Assembly: GCF_003344785.1 (NCBI RefSeq)
Contig: NZ_QPMK01000007.1
Span: 78,513-142,512, forward strand
Reading direction: 5' to 3'
From: Thalassococcus profundi
GTDB lineage: Bacteria > Pseudomonadota > Alphaproteobacteria > Rhodobacterales > Rhodobacteraceae
DNA: 64,000 nt
Positions 10,627 through 19,992 of this stretch are shown one piece after another (position 1 is the first letter of the stretch; the number at the start of each line of letters is the position of its first letter). The position numbers and the translations under genes are program-made. Below the pieces are notes generated by a model. The model saw only the letters and a program-made list of their open reading frames with translations. It did no database searches and was not told where the DNA came from.

Positions 10627-13600
10627 ATGGCGCGCGACCTTTCCCCGACCGCGGGCGGCATCCTGAGCTATTTCACCCGGCACCGGACGCTCGCCAACCT
10701 GCTGCTGGTGATCCTCGTGGCGGCGGGCCTCATGTCGGCCCCCAACATGCGGGCACAGTTCTTCCCGGACGTGATCGTGGATGACGTCAACGTCAGCGTC
10801 GTCTGGGAGGGCGCGGGCGCGGAGGACGTGGACGCCGCCATCGTGCAGGTGCTGGAACCGGTACTGCTGGCGGTCGAGGGCGTCGACGAAAGCGAGGCGC
10901 GATCAACCGAGGGCCGCGCCAGCATATCGCTGGAGTTCGAGCCGAACTGGGACATGAGCCGCGCGGCGGCGGATGTGCAATCGGCCATCGACGGCGTGAC
11001 CAACCTGCCCGAGGAAGCGGAAGAGCCGAACGTCAGCCGCGGCGGTTGGCGCGACCGGGTGACCGATGTGGTCATCACCGGGCCGGTCGACCCGGCCCAG
11101 CTGGCGCGCTTTGCCGATGAATTCGTGGTGCGTCTCTTCGCCCAGGGCGTCACCCGCACGACGATCCAGGGGCTGGCCGCGCCGCAGACGCTGATCGAGG
11201 TCCCGAGCGCCAACCTCATTCGCTACGACATCAGCCTGCGCGAAATCGCCGATGCAATCGCCGCCGAGGTCGACACCGATCCGGCGGGCGACGTCTCGGG
11301 CGCCAACACCCGTGTCCGCACCGGCGTCGAAAAGCGCGCGCCCGACCAGATCGCACGCATCGTCCTGCGCACCAATGCCGACGGATCGGCGCTGACCGTG
11401 GGCGATGTCGCGACGCTCCGGGTCGAGGGCGTGACCCGCGAACGCAGCTACTTCGTCGGCGAGAACCGCGCCATTTCGATCCGCGTCGACCGCAGCGACC
11501 GCGGCGATGCCATCGGCATCCAGCGCACGGTCGAAGAGGTCGCCCGCGACTTCGAGGCCGGGCTGCCCGAAGGCGTCGAGATCGACCTGATCCGCACCCG
11601 GGCCGAGGCGATCAGCGGGCGGCTCGACATCCTGCTGGACAACGGGCTGACGGGCCTTGGCCTTGTGCTGGTGCTGCTGTTCCTGTTCCTCAACGCGCGG
11701 ACCGCCTTCTGGGTGGCGGCGGGTATCCCGGTGGCGATGCTGGCGGCGCTTGCGCTGATGTATGCCTTCGGCATCACGCTCAATATGATTTCGCTCTTCG
11801 CGCTGATCATCACGCTGGGGATCGTGGTGGACGATGCCATCGTCGTGGGCGAACATGCCGACCACCTGGCGCAGCGCGGCATGGACCCGGTGAACGCCGC
11901 CGAAACCGCCGCCCGCCGCATGGCGCTGCCGGTGTTCTGCGCCACGCTTACCACAGTGATCGCCTTCTGGGGCCTCGTCATCATCGGCGGACGTTTCGGG
12001 GACCTCATCAAGGACATTCCCTTCACCGTGATCGTGGTTCTGCTGGCGAGCCTCGTGGAGTGTTTCCTGATCCTGCCCAACCACATGTCCCACGCGGTGG
12101 GCCGGTCGGCCAAGGCGCATTGGTACGACGCGCCCTCGCGGGTCGTGAACCGTGGCTTCGTCTGGCTGCGCGAGACGCTGTTCCGGCCGCTGATGGCCGG
12201 GGTCATCGCCGCCCGCTACGTGGTGCTGGCCGGGGTCGTGGTGCTGCTGGCCAGCCAGGTCGCATTGCTGATTTCGGGCCAGGTGCAGTGGCGCTTCTTC
12301 AACGCGCCGGAACAGGCCAGCGTCACCGGCAATTTCGCAATGGCGCCGGGGGCAACCCGTGCCGACGCGCTGGAGCAGATGCGCGAAATGCAGCGCGCCA
12401 CCGAAGCGCTGGGCGCCGAATACGAAGAGCGCTACGGCCTGAACCCGCTTGCCTACGTGATGGCCGAGATCGGCGGTAACGCGGGCCGGGGGCTGGCCGG
12501 AACGGACGGCAAGGATGCCGACCAGCTGGGCGGCATCTCCATCGAACTGATCGAGGCGGACCTTCGGCCCTATTCCTCCTTCGCCTTCGTCGGCGATCTG
12601 CAGGACCGGGTCGAACGCCATCCGATGGCCGAGACCGTAAGCTTTCGCGGCTGGCGCTCCGGCCCCGGCGGCGACGCGCTCGACGTGCAGTTCTACGGCG
12701 CCAGCGCCGAGGTGCTCAAGGCCGCGTCCGAGGACCTCAAGACCGCGCTGCTGCCCTATCCCGAAGTGTCGGCGGTCGAGGACAACCTGGCCTATGACAA
12801 GGAAGAGCTGATCCTCGAACTGACCCCGCAGGGCGCGGCGCTGGGCTTCGGCATCGATGATCTGGGCGCGGTGCTGCGCAACCGTCTGGGCGGGATCGAG
12901 GCCGCGACCTATCCCGACGGGCCGCGCTCCGCCGCGATCCGGGTCGAACTGCCCGAAGGCGAGTTGACGGCGGATTTCCTCGAACGGATGATGCTGCGCA
13001 CCGAGGCCGGGGAATACGTGCCGCTGGCGGATATCGTCAGCGTCAGCCAGCGCACCGGCTTTTCCACGGTGCGGCGCGAAAACGGCATCCGGCTGATTTC
13101 CGTGACCGGCGACATTTCCGAGGACGACCCGGCCCGCGCCACCGAGGTCATGCAGGCGCTGGAGCAGGAGATCCTGCCCGGTATCGCCGCCGAGCGGCAG
13201 GTGAACTACCGGCTGTCGGGGCTCAGCGAGCAGGAGGATTCGTTCCTGTCGGATGCGCTCAACGGGCTGATCCTGGTGCTGCTGGGCATCTACCTCGTGC
13301 TGGCCTGGGTCTTTGCCAGCTGGACCCGGCCCTTGGTGGTGATGGCGATCATTCCTTTTGGCCTTGTCGGCACGATCTACGGCCACGCGCTCTGGGACGT
13401 GCCGCTGAGCATGTTCACGGTGGTGGGGCTCCTGGGCATGACCGGCATCATCATCAACGATTCCATCGTGCTGGTGACGCAGATCGACGAACACGCCCGG
13501 ACCCGCGGCGTGGTGCCCGCGATCATCGACGGGGCGGCGGACCGGCTGCGACCGGTGTTGCTGACCACCTTGACCACCGTCCTCGGCCTTGCGCCACTGC

Positions 13601-14007
13601 TTTACGAGCGGTCGCAGGATGCGCAGTTCCTGAAACCCACGGTCGTCACGCTGGTCTATGGGCTGGGCTTCGGCATGGTGCTGGTGCTGCTGGTGGTGCC
13701 GTCGCTGATCGCCGTGCAGCAGGACATCGCCCGGCAGGTCGCCGCCCTGCGCACGGCGCTGCGGTTTCGCGAGCCACGCCTGCGCGGCTGGATCACGGCT
13801 CTGGCGCTGGCGCTGGGCGGCTGGCTGGCGGCAACGCTGGGCTGGGTGGCGGTGACCGGTGGCCTGCCGGCGCCCTTGGCCTGGCCGGGCCTGGAGCCTT
13901 TGCCGGCGGCGCTGATGCTCTTTGTCTTGGGCGCGGTCGTGGTGGCGCTGGTGGGCTACGTGGTGGCGGCGCTGGCGGTTCTGCTGGCCCGGCGGCGCGC
14001 GGGCTGA
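10627..14007 (+). CDS. RND family efflux permease
   Basis: A 1126-residue AcrB/MexB-superfamily proton-driven exporter in the inner membrane. The first helix is near residues 20-38 and two large periplasmic loops follow the standard pattern. The proton-relay helix reads GIVVDDAIVVGE (near residue 400), and the matching second-half helix reads MTGIIINDSIVLV. It is longer than the 1,030-1,050 residues usual for the family: after the normal end, a C-terminal extension of about 90 residues has two or three extra hydrophobic segments. The substrate cannot be inferred. It ends just before a strong hairpin. Confidence 0.93.
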   Translation: MARDLSPTAGGILSYFTRHRTLANLLLVILVAAGLMSAPNMRAQFFPDVIVDDVNVSVVWEGAGAEDVDAAIVQVLEPVLLAVEGVDESEARSTEGRASISLEFEPNWDMSRAAADVQSAIDGVTNLPEEAEEPNVSRGGWRDRVTDVVITGPVDPAQLARFADEFVVRLFAQGVTRTTIQGLAAPQTLIEVPSANLIRYDISLREIADAIAAEVDTDPAGDVSGANTRVRTGVEKRAPDQIARIVLRTNADGSALTVGDVATLRVEGVTRERSYFVGENRAISIRVDRSDRGDAIGIQRTVEEVARDFEAGLPEGVEIDLIRTRAEAISGRLDILLDNGLTGLGLVLVLLFLFLNARTAFWVAAGIPVAMLAALALMYAFGITLNMISLFALIITLGIVVDDAIVVGEHADHLAQRGMDPVNAAETAARRMALPVFCATLTTVIAFWGLVIIGGRFGDLIKDIPFTVIVVLLASLVECFLILPNHMSHAVGRSAKAHWYDAPSRVVNRGFVWLRETLFRPLMAGVIAARYVVLAGVVVLLASQVALLISGQVQWRFFNAPEQASVTGNFAMAPGATRADALEQMREMQRATEALGAEYEERYGLNPLAYVMAEIGGNAGRGLAGTDGKDADQLGGISIELIEADLRPYSSFAFVGDLQDRVERHPMAETVSFRGWRSGPGGDALDVQFYGASAEVLKAASEDLKTALLPYPEVSAVEDNLAYDKEELILELTPQGAALGFGIDDLGAVLRNRLGGIEAATYPDGPRSAAIRVELPEGELTADFLERMMLRTEAGEYVPLADIVSVSQRTGFSTVRRENGIRLISVTGDISEDDPARATEVMQALEQEILPGIAAERQVNYRLSGLSEQEDSFLSDALNGLILVLLGIYLVLAWVFASWTRPLVVMAIIPFGLVGTIYGHALWDVPLSMFTVVGLLGMTGIIINDSIVLVTQIDEHARTRGVVPAIIDGAADRLRPVLLTTLTTVLGLAPLLYERSQDAQFLKPTVVTLVYGLGFGMVLVLLVVPSLIAVQQDIARQVAALRTALRFREPRLRGWITALALALGGWLAATLGWVAVTGGLPAPLAWPGLEPLPAALMLFVLGAVVVALVGYVVAALAVLLARRRAG

Positions 14008-14016
14008 CGCGTCGGA

Positions 14017-14036
14017 GTGAGGGGCCAGCCCCTCAC
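14017..14036 (+). terminator. hairpin after the efflux operon
   Basis: A perfect 9-bp stem, GTGAGGGGC (14017-14025) pairing with GCCCCTCAC (14028-14036), begins nine bases after the pump stop codon. It is followed by CCGGAGATTTTA, giving a short U-run. This is a plausible intrinsic terminator. Confidence 0.6.
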
Positions 14037-14055
14037 ACTCCCCGGAGATTTTACC

Positions 14056-14080
14056 GCGAGTTTTGCAAGGCAAAACTTGC
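14056..14080. terminator. second hairpin downstream of the efflux operon
   Basis: GCGAGTTTTGC (14056-14066) pairs with GCAAAACTTGC (14070-14080) with one mismatch and a 3-base loop. It lies just after the first hairpin and ahead of the shared motif GGCAAGATGAAGG (14085-14097). With its A/T-rich arms it may help stop transcription from both sides, as the next gene converges on it. Confidence 0.45.
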
Positions 14081-14205
14081 GGGTGGCAAGATGAAGGATA
14101 AATCGGGGGGCGACGGTTCACCAGTGATTGACCTCGCGCCCTTCGTTGAGGAAGGCAAACCGGGCGCAGGTCGATGCCGCGAGAAATCAGGCGCGCCAAA
14201 GTCTC

Positions 14206-15027
14206 TCAGCGGTCGCAGCCGTGGATGTCGACGGCCTGGCCGTCGCCCAGCACGGTGATGCGTAGGCCGGAGCGGTCGAGGGCAAAGGCGCGGCCGTCCA
14301 TGTGCGCGAGGCGGGTCTCCGTGACGATGCGGCCTTCCGCTTGGGAGGTCACGGGTTCTGCCACCCAGACCTGCGGATTGGCGGTTTCGACCACAGTATG
14401 CACTTGGCCGCGCGTCGGCATGTCGATCTCGGCGCGCAGGGTCATGCCGTCCTTGGACTGGCCGATGCTGCACTTGACCGAGCGGACACCGGCCTCTGCG
14501 GCGGAGAAGGGCCTGTCGGCCATCGCGGCGGCGATCAGCGGGTCGACACGGGTCGTGGCGGCGGGCAACACCGCGTCGAGCGCCAGCGACTGTGGCACGC
14601 AGATGTCCTTGCAGACGCCGAGGTCGACGGTGCCCCGAAGGCGGATGTCGGCGCCGGGACTGCCGGCGGCGATGCGCAGCGGCAGGACCACCTCGGGGGA
14701 ATACCCCACCGACCGCATGCCGCTTTGGTAGAAGACCCTGGGCGTCGGCCAGCTGATGGCCACGGACTGCACGTTGCGCGATCCGGCCCAGTCGAAAAGC
14801 GGCGGGATGCCCGCATCGCCCGGCGCGCGCCAGTAGGTCTTCCACCCCGGCGCCAGCGTCAGGTGCAGCGCCGCCATGTGGTCGCCACCGGCCATGCGCC
14901 AGCCCGGGCGCAACTCTGCCTTCAGGATGGGCGTGTCCTGCGCGGCCAGGGGCGAGGCGCAGGCGAATGCCACCAGGACGGTCAGGGCGAGACGAAGTGC
15001 ATGCATCATGGGGCTGTCTTGCCGCAT
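14206..15027 (-). CDS. periplasmic DsbD-alpha-like (protein-disulfide reductase domain) protein
   Basis: A 273-residue exported protein resembling the N-terminal domain of DsbD without the membrane and thioredoxin parts. A signal peptide (LRLALTVLVAFACASPLAAQ) is followed by LAPGWKTYWRAPGDAG and by the redox pair VCKDIC in DLGVCKDICVP. Such solo domains pass electrons to periplasmic partners in thiol or cytochrome maturation. The start at 15027 has AAGGGA seven bases upstream; ATGs at 15009 and 15006 are alternatives that keep the signal peptide. It is a monocistronic gene divergent from yqgE. Confidence 0.75.
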   Translation of the reverse strand: MRQDSPMMHALRLALTVLVAFACASPLAAQDTPILKAELRPGWRMAGGDHMAALHLTLAPGWKTYWRAPGDAGIPPLFDWAGSRNVQSVAISWPTPRVFYQSGMRSVGYSPEVVLPLRIAAGSPGADIRLRGTVDLGVCKDICVPQSLALDAVLPAATTRVDPLIAAAMADRPFSAAEAGVRSVKCSIGQSKDGMTLRAEIDMPTRGQVHTVVETANPQVWVAEPVTSQAEGRIVTETRLAHMDGRAFALDRSGLRITVLGDGQAVDIHGCDR

Positions 15028-15142
15028 CGCGCCGTCCCTTGCCAAGTCACGAAGCAGCGATGCGCGCGTGTGCGCGTCTTTTTGGCAGCGCCGCGGCGCC
15101 GCCCTTGCGCATGGGCCGGGGGAGGGCCATGCTGGTCCGCAG

Positions 15143-15733
15143 ATGACAGATGCCGACACACAAGCGACGCCCCAGGGCACCGATCTGACCGGGCGCATGC
15201 TGATCGCCATGCCGGGCATGGGCGATCCGCGCTTTGCCCATGCGGTGGTCTATCTTTGCGCGCATTCCGACGAGGGCGCGATGGGGCTGATCGTCAACAA
15301 GCCGTCGGGTGACGTCAGCATGGAAATGCTGCTGGACCAGTTGCAGATCGAGAGCGAGATCGACCTCGCGGGCCAGCAGGTGCATTTCGGCGGCCCGGTC
15401 GAGATGGGGCGCGGCTTCGTGCTGCATTCGCCCGAGTACGAATCGGTGATGACCACGCTCGAGGTGGATGCGCGGTTTCACATGACCGCGACGCTCGACG
15501 TTCTCGAGGACATCGCCCGCGGGCAGGGACCCGCCCAACGGCTGATGATGCTGGGTTATGCGGGCTGGGGGCCGGGGCAGCTCGAGGCGGAACTGGCCGA
15601 GAACGGCTGGCTGGTCTGCGACGCGACGCCCGACCTGGTGTTCCGCACCGATGACGACCGCAAGTGGGAAGCGGCGCTGGCGACGCTGGGCGTGTCGGCG
15701 GTGGCCCTGTCGTCCGAAGGCGGGCGGGCCTGA
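15143..15733 (+). CDS. YqgE/AlgH family protein
   Basis: A 196-residue conserved protein of unknown biochemical function. Hallmarks are LTGRMLIAMPGMGDPRFAHAV, the LIVNKPSG strand, VHFGGPVEMGRGFVLH and LGYAGWGPGQLE. Family members are widespread in Gram-negative bacteria, and AlgH has been tied to alginate regulation, though no mechanism is established. The ATG at 15143 was chosen because the conserved region begins about 15 residues later; the longer upstream reading frame overlaps the divergent gene. Confidence 0.9.
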   Translation: MTDADTQATPQGTDLTGRMLIAMPGMGDPRFAHAVVYLCAHSDEGAMGLIVNKPSGDVSMEMLLDQLQIESEIDLAGQQVHFGGPVEMGRGFVLHSPEYESVMTTLEVDARFHMTATLDVLEDIARGQGPAQRLMMLGYAGWGPGQLEAELAENGWLVCDATPDLVFRTDDDRKWEAALATLGVSAVALSSEGGRA

Positions 15734-15891
15734 ACGCTTGCCCGAAGGTCCATAGCCGCGACGGGCCGCGGTCGAGGAACCTGCGTCGCTGCTATTTCAA
15801 GTCTGCCCAGACCACGCCTGTTCGCAGAATATTCGCAGGCATTCGGGTCGTCCGGGCTTTGAGCATTGCCGTGCCTCTGGGTCCCTTGCTT

Positions 15892-16842
15892 CTAGGGCCG
15901 GGGGGCAGCGGCGCGGCTGAGGCGGTCGTTGATCGCGACGCCCAGGCCGCGGTGCGGAATCGGCGAGACCGCGATCACCTCGGCCCCGGCCGCGTCCAGG
16001 CGGTGCAGGTATTCGAAGAGGTTGGCGGCGGCCTCGACCGGGTCGCCACTTTGCGAGAGGTTCAGGTCGCAGGCCACCGCGCCGAAGCCCAGTCGCGCCT
16101 CGCCGGTCTTCCAATGCGTCGCATTCAGGCGCACCCGTGCGGCGGGCGCGTAATGCGAGGCGATCTGTCCCGGGGCCGACACCGCGTCGGTGTCCCGGCG
16201 CAGGGCGATCCTGCGGCCCAGCACCTCTTCGAGCGCTTCGCGGGTGATGCCGCCGGGGCGCAGCAGCGTTGGTGTGCCGGTCAGCCCGAGGATGGTCGAT
16301 TCGAGCCCCATGGCGCAGCGTCCGGCGGCGAGAATGGCGGCGACGCGGCCCTCGAGACCGGCCAGCACATGCTCGGGCCGCGTCGGGCTGATCTGGCCGG
16401 AGCGGTTGGCCGAGGGTGCCGCCACCGGCCCGCCAAAGGCCGAAAGCAGGCCGCGCGCCACCGGATCGGCGGGCATCCGCACGGCAAGGCTGTCCATCCC
16501 GGCGGTCACCAGCCGCGAAACCTTCGAGGCTTCGCGCAGCGGCAGCACCAGTGTCAGCGGCCCGGGCCAGAACGCCTGCGCCAGCGCCTCTGCCGCGTCG
16601 GACCAGCGCACCAGACCCTCTGCCGCGTCGCGCGCCGCGACATGCACGATCAGCGGGTTGAAACTGGGGCGGCCCTTGGCCTCGAAGATGGCGGCGACCG
16701 CATGATCGTTGCGCGCATCGGCACCCAGGCCGTAGACGGTTTCGGTGGGAAAGGCGACGAGGCGCCCGGCGGCCAGGTGATCGGCGGCGGCGGTCAGACC
16801 GGCTTCGGTCGTGTCCAGACGCTCTGTTGGCGCGGTCTGCAT
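15892..16842 (-). CDS. L-threonylcarbamoyladenylate synthase (Sua5 type)
   Basis: A 316-residue Sua5/YrdC/YciO protein that makes threonylcarbamoyl-AMP for the universal t6A modification at tRNA position 37. The catalytic YrdC domain shows FPTETVYGLGADA, KGRPSFNPLIVH and PSANRSGQISPT. After a linker containing APGQIASHYAP comes the C-terminal Sua5 domain, so this is the long form rather than the 190-residue TsaC form. The start at 16842 gives MQTAPTERLDTTEAG; upstream in-frame extension lacks homology. It converges on yqgE and diverges from the acyl-CoA dehydrogenase. Confidence 0.92.
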   Translation of the reverse strand: MQTAPTERLDTTEAGLTAAADHLAAGRLVAFPTETVYGLGADARNDHAVAAIFEAKGRPSFNPLIVHVAARDAAEGLVRWSDAAEALAQAFWPGPLTLVLPLREASKVSRLVTAGMDSLAVRMPADPVARGLLSAFGGPVAAPSANRSGQISPTRPEHVLAGLEGRVAAILAAGRCAMGLESTILGLTGTPTLLRPGGITREALEEVLGRRIALRRDTDAVSAPGQIASHYAPAARVRLNATHWKTGEARLGFGAVACDLNLSQSGDPVEAAANLFEYLHRLDAAGAEVIAVSPIPHRGLGVAINDRLSRAAAPRP

Positions 16843-16976
16843 GATCCTGTCCCGCTGCTCCCGTGACGCGGCGTTTTGGTTGATGCGCCAAGCCTCGCGG
16901 CTAAACCTGATCCAAGGGTGCGGTCGTGATAGGCCGTTGAGACGCGATTGCCAAGCCATCCGCAGTGGAGACAGAC

Positions 16977-18692
16977 ATGCCGTACAGGGCGCCGATTTCC
17001 GATTACCGCTTTCTTTTCGATCACGTGGTGGATTTCAAGACCGTGACCGACACCGACCGCTTTGCCGAGGCGACGCCGGACATGGTCGACGCGATCCTCA
17101 CCGAGGCCGGCAAGATGTGCGAAGAGATACTGGCGCCGCTGCAACGCCCCGGCGATCTGAACCCGGCGCGTCTGGAAAACGGCGTTGTCCGCACCTCTCC
17201 GGGCTTTGCCGAGGGACACAAGGCCATCGCCGAAGGCGGCTGGGTCGCCATCGCCGCCGATCCCGAATACGGCGGCATGGGCCTGCCGATGACGGTGACC
17301 ACGGCGGTGAACGAGATGATGAGCGCCGCCTGTCTGTCTCTGCAGCTCAACCCGCTGATGACCCAGGGCCAGATCGAGGCACTGGAGCATCACGCCAGCG
17401 ACGCGATCAAGCAGACCTACCTGCCCAAGCTGATCTCGGGCGCATGGGCCGGCACGATGAACCTGACCGAACCGCAGGCCGGGTCGGACGTGGGCGCGCT
17501 GCGCACCAAGGCCGAACCCAACAACGACGGCAGCTACAGCATCACCGGGCAGAAGATCTACATCTCCTGGGGCGACAACGACTTTACCGAGAACGTCTGC
17601 CACCTGGTCCTCGCGCGGCTGCCGGACGGGGTGCCGGGGACCAAGGGCATCTCGCTCTTCCTGGTGCCGAAATACCTTCCAAAGGAGGACGGGACGCCGG
17701 GCGTCGCCAACGACCTCCGCGTGGTCAGCCTCGAGCACAAGATGGGGCTGCACGGCTCGCCCACCGCGGTGATGGAATACGCCGGCGCCAAGGGCTGGCT
17801 GGTCGGCGGCGAACATGACGGCATGAAATGCATGTTCACGATGATGAACAATGCGCGGCTGGGTGTCGGCGGGCAGGGCATCGGCGTCGCCGAAGGCGCC
17901 TATCAGCACGCGCTGGCCTACGCGATGGACCGCAAACAGGGCCGCACCTCGGTCGAGGACGGCACCGGCACCATCGTCGATCATGCGGACGTGCGCCGGA
18001 TGCTGGCGACGATGAAGGCCGAGGTCTTCGCCGCCCGTGCCATCGCGCTGGCCAATGCCGTCGCCATCGACATGGCCACCGCCACCGGGGATGCGGACTG
18101 GGCGGCGCGCGCCGCCTTGCTGACCCCGGTGACCAAGGCCTTCGGCACCGACACCGGCATCGCGGTCGCCGACCTTGGCGTGCAGGTGCATGGCGGCATG
18201 GGCTTCATCGAGGAAACCGGCGCGGCGCAATACTGCCGCGACGTGCGCGTCACGGCGATCTACGAGGGCACCAACGGTATCCAGTCGATGGACCTTGTCG
18301 CGCGCAAGATGATGGACGGCGGCGAGGCGGCCTTCGATCTGCTGGACGAGATCGAAACCTTTGCCGAGGCGGCGAAATCCGAGCTGCCGGACCTGGCCGA
18401 ACCGGTCTGGCAGGCCGCCGAGACGCTGCGCGAGACCGTCGAATGGCTGGTGGCCCAAAAGGACCTGACCGACCGTTTTGCCGGGTCGGTGCCCTTCCTC
18501 AAGGGGTTTGCGCGCGTTTTGGGCGGCTACTACCACCTGCGGGCGGCGATGGCCGATACCGGCGGCGCGCGGGCCCGGCTGGCACGGTTCTACATTTCCC
18601 GCCTGCTGCCCGAGCACAGGGGGCTCTTCGCGCATGCGCGCGCGGGGTCCGGCGACCTCTTCGCGCTCAGCCCCGAAGACCTGGCCGCGTGA
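16977..18692 (+). CDS. acyl-CoA dehydrogenase, DmdC-like
   Basis: A 571-residue FAD-linked acyl-CoA dehydrogenase of the long subgroup that includes DmdC, the methylmercaptopropionyl-CoA dehydrogenase of DMSP demethylation in roseobacters. Typical segments are MPYRAPISDYRFLFDHV at the start, MNLTEPQAGSDVGALRTKAE, KIYISWGDNDFT, GLHGSPTAVM and CRDVRVTAIYEGTNGIQ. The ATG at 16977 has GGAG six bases upstream. It overlaps the next gene by one base. Substrate (MMPA-CoA or another medium-chain acyl-CoA) cannot be decided, as these bacteria carry several paralogues and no dmdB or dmdD is adjacent. Confidence 0.88.
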   Translation: MPYRAPISDYRFLFDHVVDFKTVTDTDRFAEATPDMVDAILTEAGKMCEEILAPLQRPGDLNPARLENGVVRTSPGFAEGHKAIAEGGWVAIAADPEYGGMGLPMTVTTAVNEMMSAACLSLQLNPLMTQGQIEALEHHASDAIKQTYLPKLISGAWAGTMNLTEPQAGSDVGALRTKAEPNNDGSYSITGQKIYISWGDNDFTENVCHLVLARLPDGVPGTKGISLFLVPKYLPKEDGTPGVANDLRVVSLEHKMGLHGSPTAVMEYAGAKGWLVGGEHDGMKCMFTMMNNARLGVGGQGIGVAEGAYQHALAYAMDRKQGRTSVEDGTGTIVDHADVRRMLATMKAEVFAARAIALANAVAIDMATATGDADWAARAALLTPVTKAFGTDTGIAVADLGVQVHGGMGFIEETGAAQYCRDVRVTAIYEGTNGIQSMDLVARKMMDGGEAAFDLLDEIETFAEAAKSELPDLAEPVWQAAETLRETVEWLVAQKDLTDRFAGSVPFLKGFARVLGGYYHLRAAMADTGGARARLARFYISRLLPEHRGLFAHARAGSGDLFALSPEDLAA

Positions 18693-19729
18693 TGGACGGC
18701 GAAGGCGGCGCGATCCGGTACCCCTGGGCCGAACCGCCGGCCGAGGGTGCCGCCGCCGAAGTGGCGCCGGGCGTGCTCTGGATGCGCCTGCCGCTGCCGA
18801 TGAAGCTCGACCACGTCAACGTCTTCGCGCTGGACGACGGCGACGGCTGGACGGTGGTGGACACCGGGTTCAATTCGCGCCGGACCCGCGCGATCTGGGA
18901 CAGCCTGCTGGCCGGGCCTCTGGGCGACAAACCGGTGCGGCGGGTGCTGGTGACGCACCACCACCCAGACCATATGGGCCTTGCCGGCTGGTTCCAGTCG
19001 CAGGGCGCGGAGCTTCTGACGACCCGCACCGCCTGGCTCTTCGCGCGGATGCTGACGCTCGACAAACAGGAGCGTCCGACCGACGAGACGGCGCTTTACT
19101 GGCGGCGTTGCGGCATGGCGCCGGAGATTCTCGAAAAACGGCTGGCGGAACGGCCCTTCAACTTTGCCGACGTGGTGCATCCCATGCCGCTGGGCTTCAC
19201 CCGTATCCGGCAGGGCGACGTGCTGAGACTCGGCGGGCGCGACTGGGACGTGCATATCGGTAACGGCCACGCGCCGGAACACGCGACCCTCTGGAGCCGC
19301 GACGACGACCTCGTGCTGGCGGGCGACCAGATGCTGCCGTCGATCTCGTCCAACATCGGCGTCTACGCCACAGAACCCGAGGCCGACCCGGTGGCCGACT
19401 GGCTCGAAGCCTGCGAGCGGCTGGGTGCCCTGGCCCGCGACGGTCACCTGGTGCTCGGCGGGCACAAACTGCCCTTCGCGGGCCTACCTGCGCGGATGCG
19501 GCAGCTGATCCAAAATCACCACGGCGCGCTCGCGCGGCTCGAGGCGCATCTGTCCGAACCGAAGGCCGCGGGCGACTGCTTTGCGCCGCTGTTCAAGCGC
19601 AGGATCGGAGAGGCGGAATACGGCCTCGCCCTGGTCGAGGCGATGGCGCATTGCCTGCACCTCTGGCACGAAGGGCGGGCCACCCGACATCTGCGCGAGG
19701 ACGGCGCCTGGGCCTTTCAGGCGGTCTAG
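18692..19729 (+). CDS. MBL-fold metallo-hydrolase
   Basis: A 345-residue metallo-beta-lactamase-fold hydrolase with the zinc motif THHHPDHMG near residue 90, a later His in GNGHAPEHA, the metal-bridging Asp in LAGDQMLPS and a final LVLGGHK. After the catalytic fold there is a C-terminal helical domain like that of MBL enzymes acting on acyl thioesters. It starts in the stop of the acyl-CoA dehydrogenase (TGATG), so the pair is co-translated and probably works on the same CoA metabolite. Its own TAG stop lies at the junction with an inserted repeat element: TA is the apparent target and G is the element's first base. Confidence 0.88.
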   Translation: MDGEGGAIRYPWAEPPAEGAAAEVAPGVLWMRLPLPMKLDHVNVFALDDGDGWTVVDTGFNSRRTRAIWDSLLAGPLGDKPVRRVLVTHHHPDHMGLAGWFQSQGAELLTTRTAWLFARMLTLDKQERPTDETALYWRRCGMAPEILEKRLAERPFNFADVVHPMPLGFTRIRQGDVLRLGGRDWDVHIGNGHAPEHATLWSRDDDLVLAGDQMLPSISSNIGVYATEPEADPVADWLEACERLGALARDGHLVLGGHKLPFAGLPARMRQLIQNHHGALARLEAHLSEPKAAGDCFAPLFKRRIGEAEYGLALVEAMAHCLHLWHEGRATRHLREDGAWAFQAV

Positions 19730-19992
19730 GGTCAGGCCCCATTACTCCTGCACCGTCAGCGCCTCGAAATGCGCGATTTCAGATGTTTGGCACGCGCCGG
19801 GAAGGCTGACTGCCTTGGCAAGCGGGCCGAGCGGCTGAAAGTGTGCATTTCGAGGCGTCCGAAGGATTTGGCGGTTTTTCCGCCCTGCTGCCTCTCAATG
19901 CTTTAAAATAGAACCACTATTCCGGCAGCATTGCTCGTTGCAGGACAGAAAATCTGCCAAACTGACGGTGCAGGAGTGATGGGTCCTGACCC
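19729..19992. mobile_element. 264-bp MITE-like element, copy 1
   Basis: A non-autonomous element with terminal inverted repeats of about 31 bp (2 mismatches by eye). The left end begins GGGTCAGG and the right end finishes CCTGACCC, with TA on both outer sides (19727-19728 and 19993-19994), consistent with TA target duplication. An internal inverted repeat, CCTCGAAATGC with GCATTTCGAGG, lies within the first half. No transposase is encoded. A second copy at 50805-51068 has the same length and orientation with about 16 substitutions by hand count. Ends and target resemble TA-targeting IS families (IS630 or part of IS5); the parent is not identified. Confidence 0.85.
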
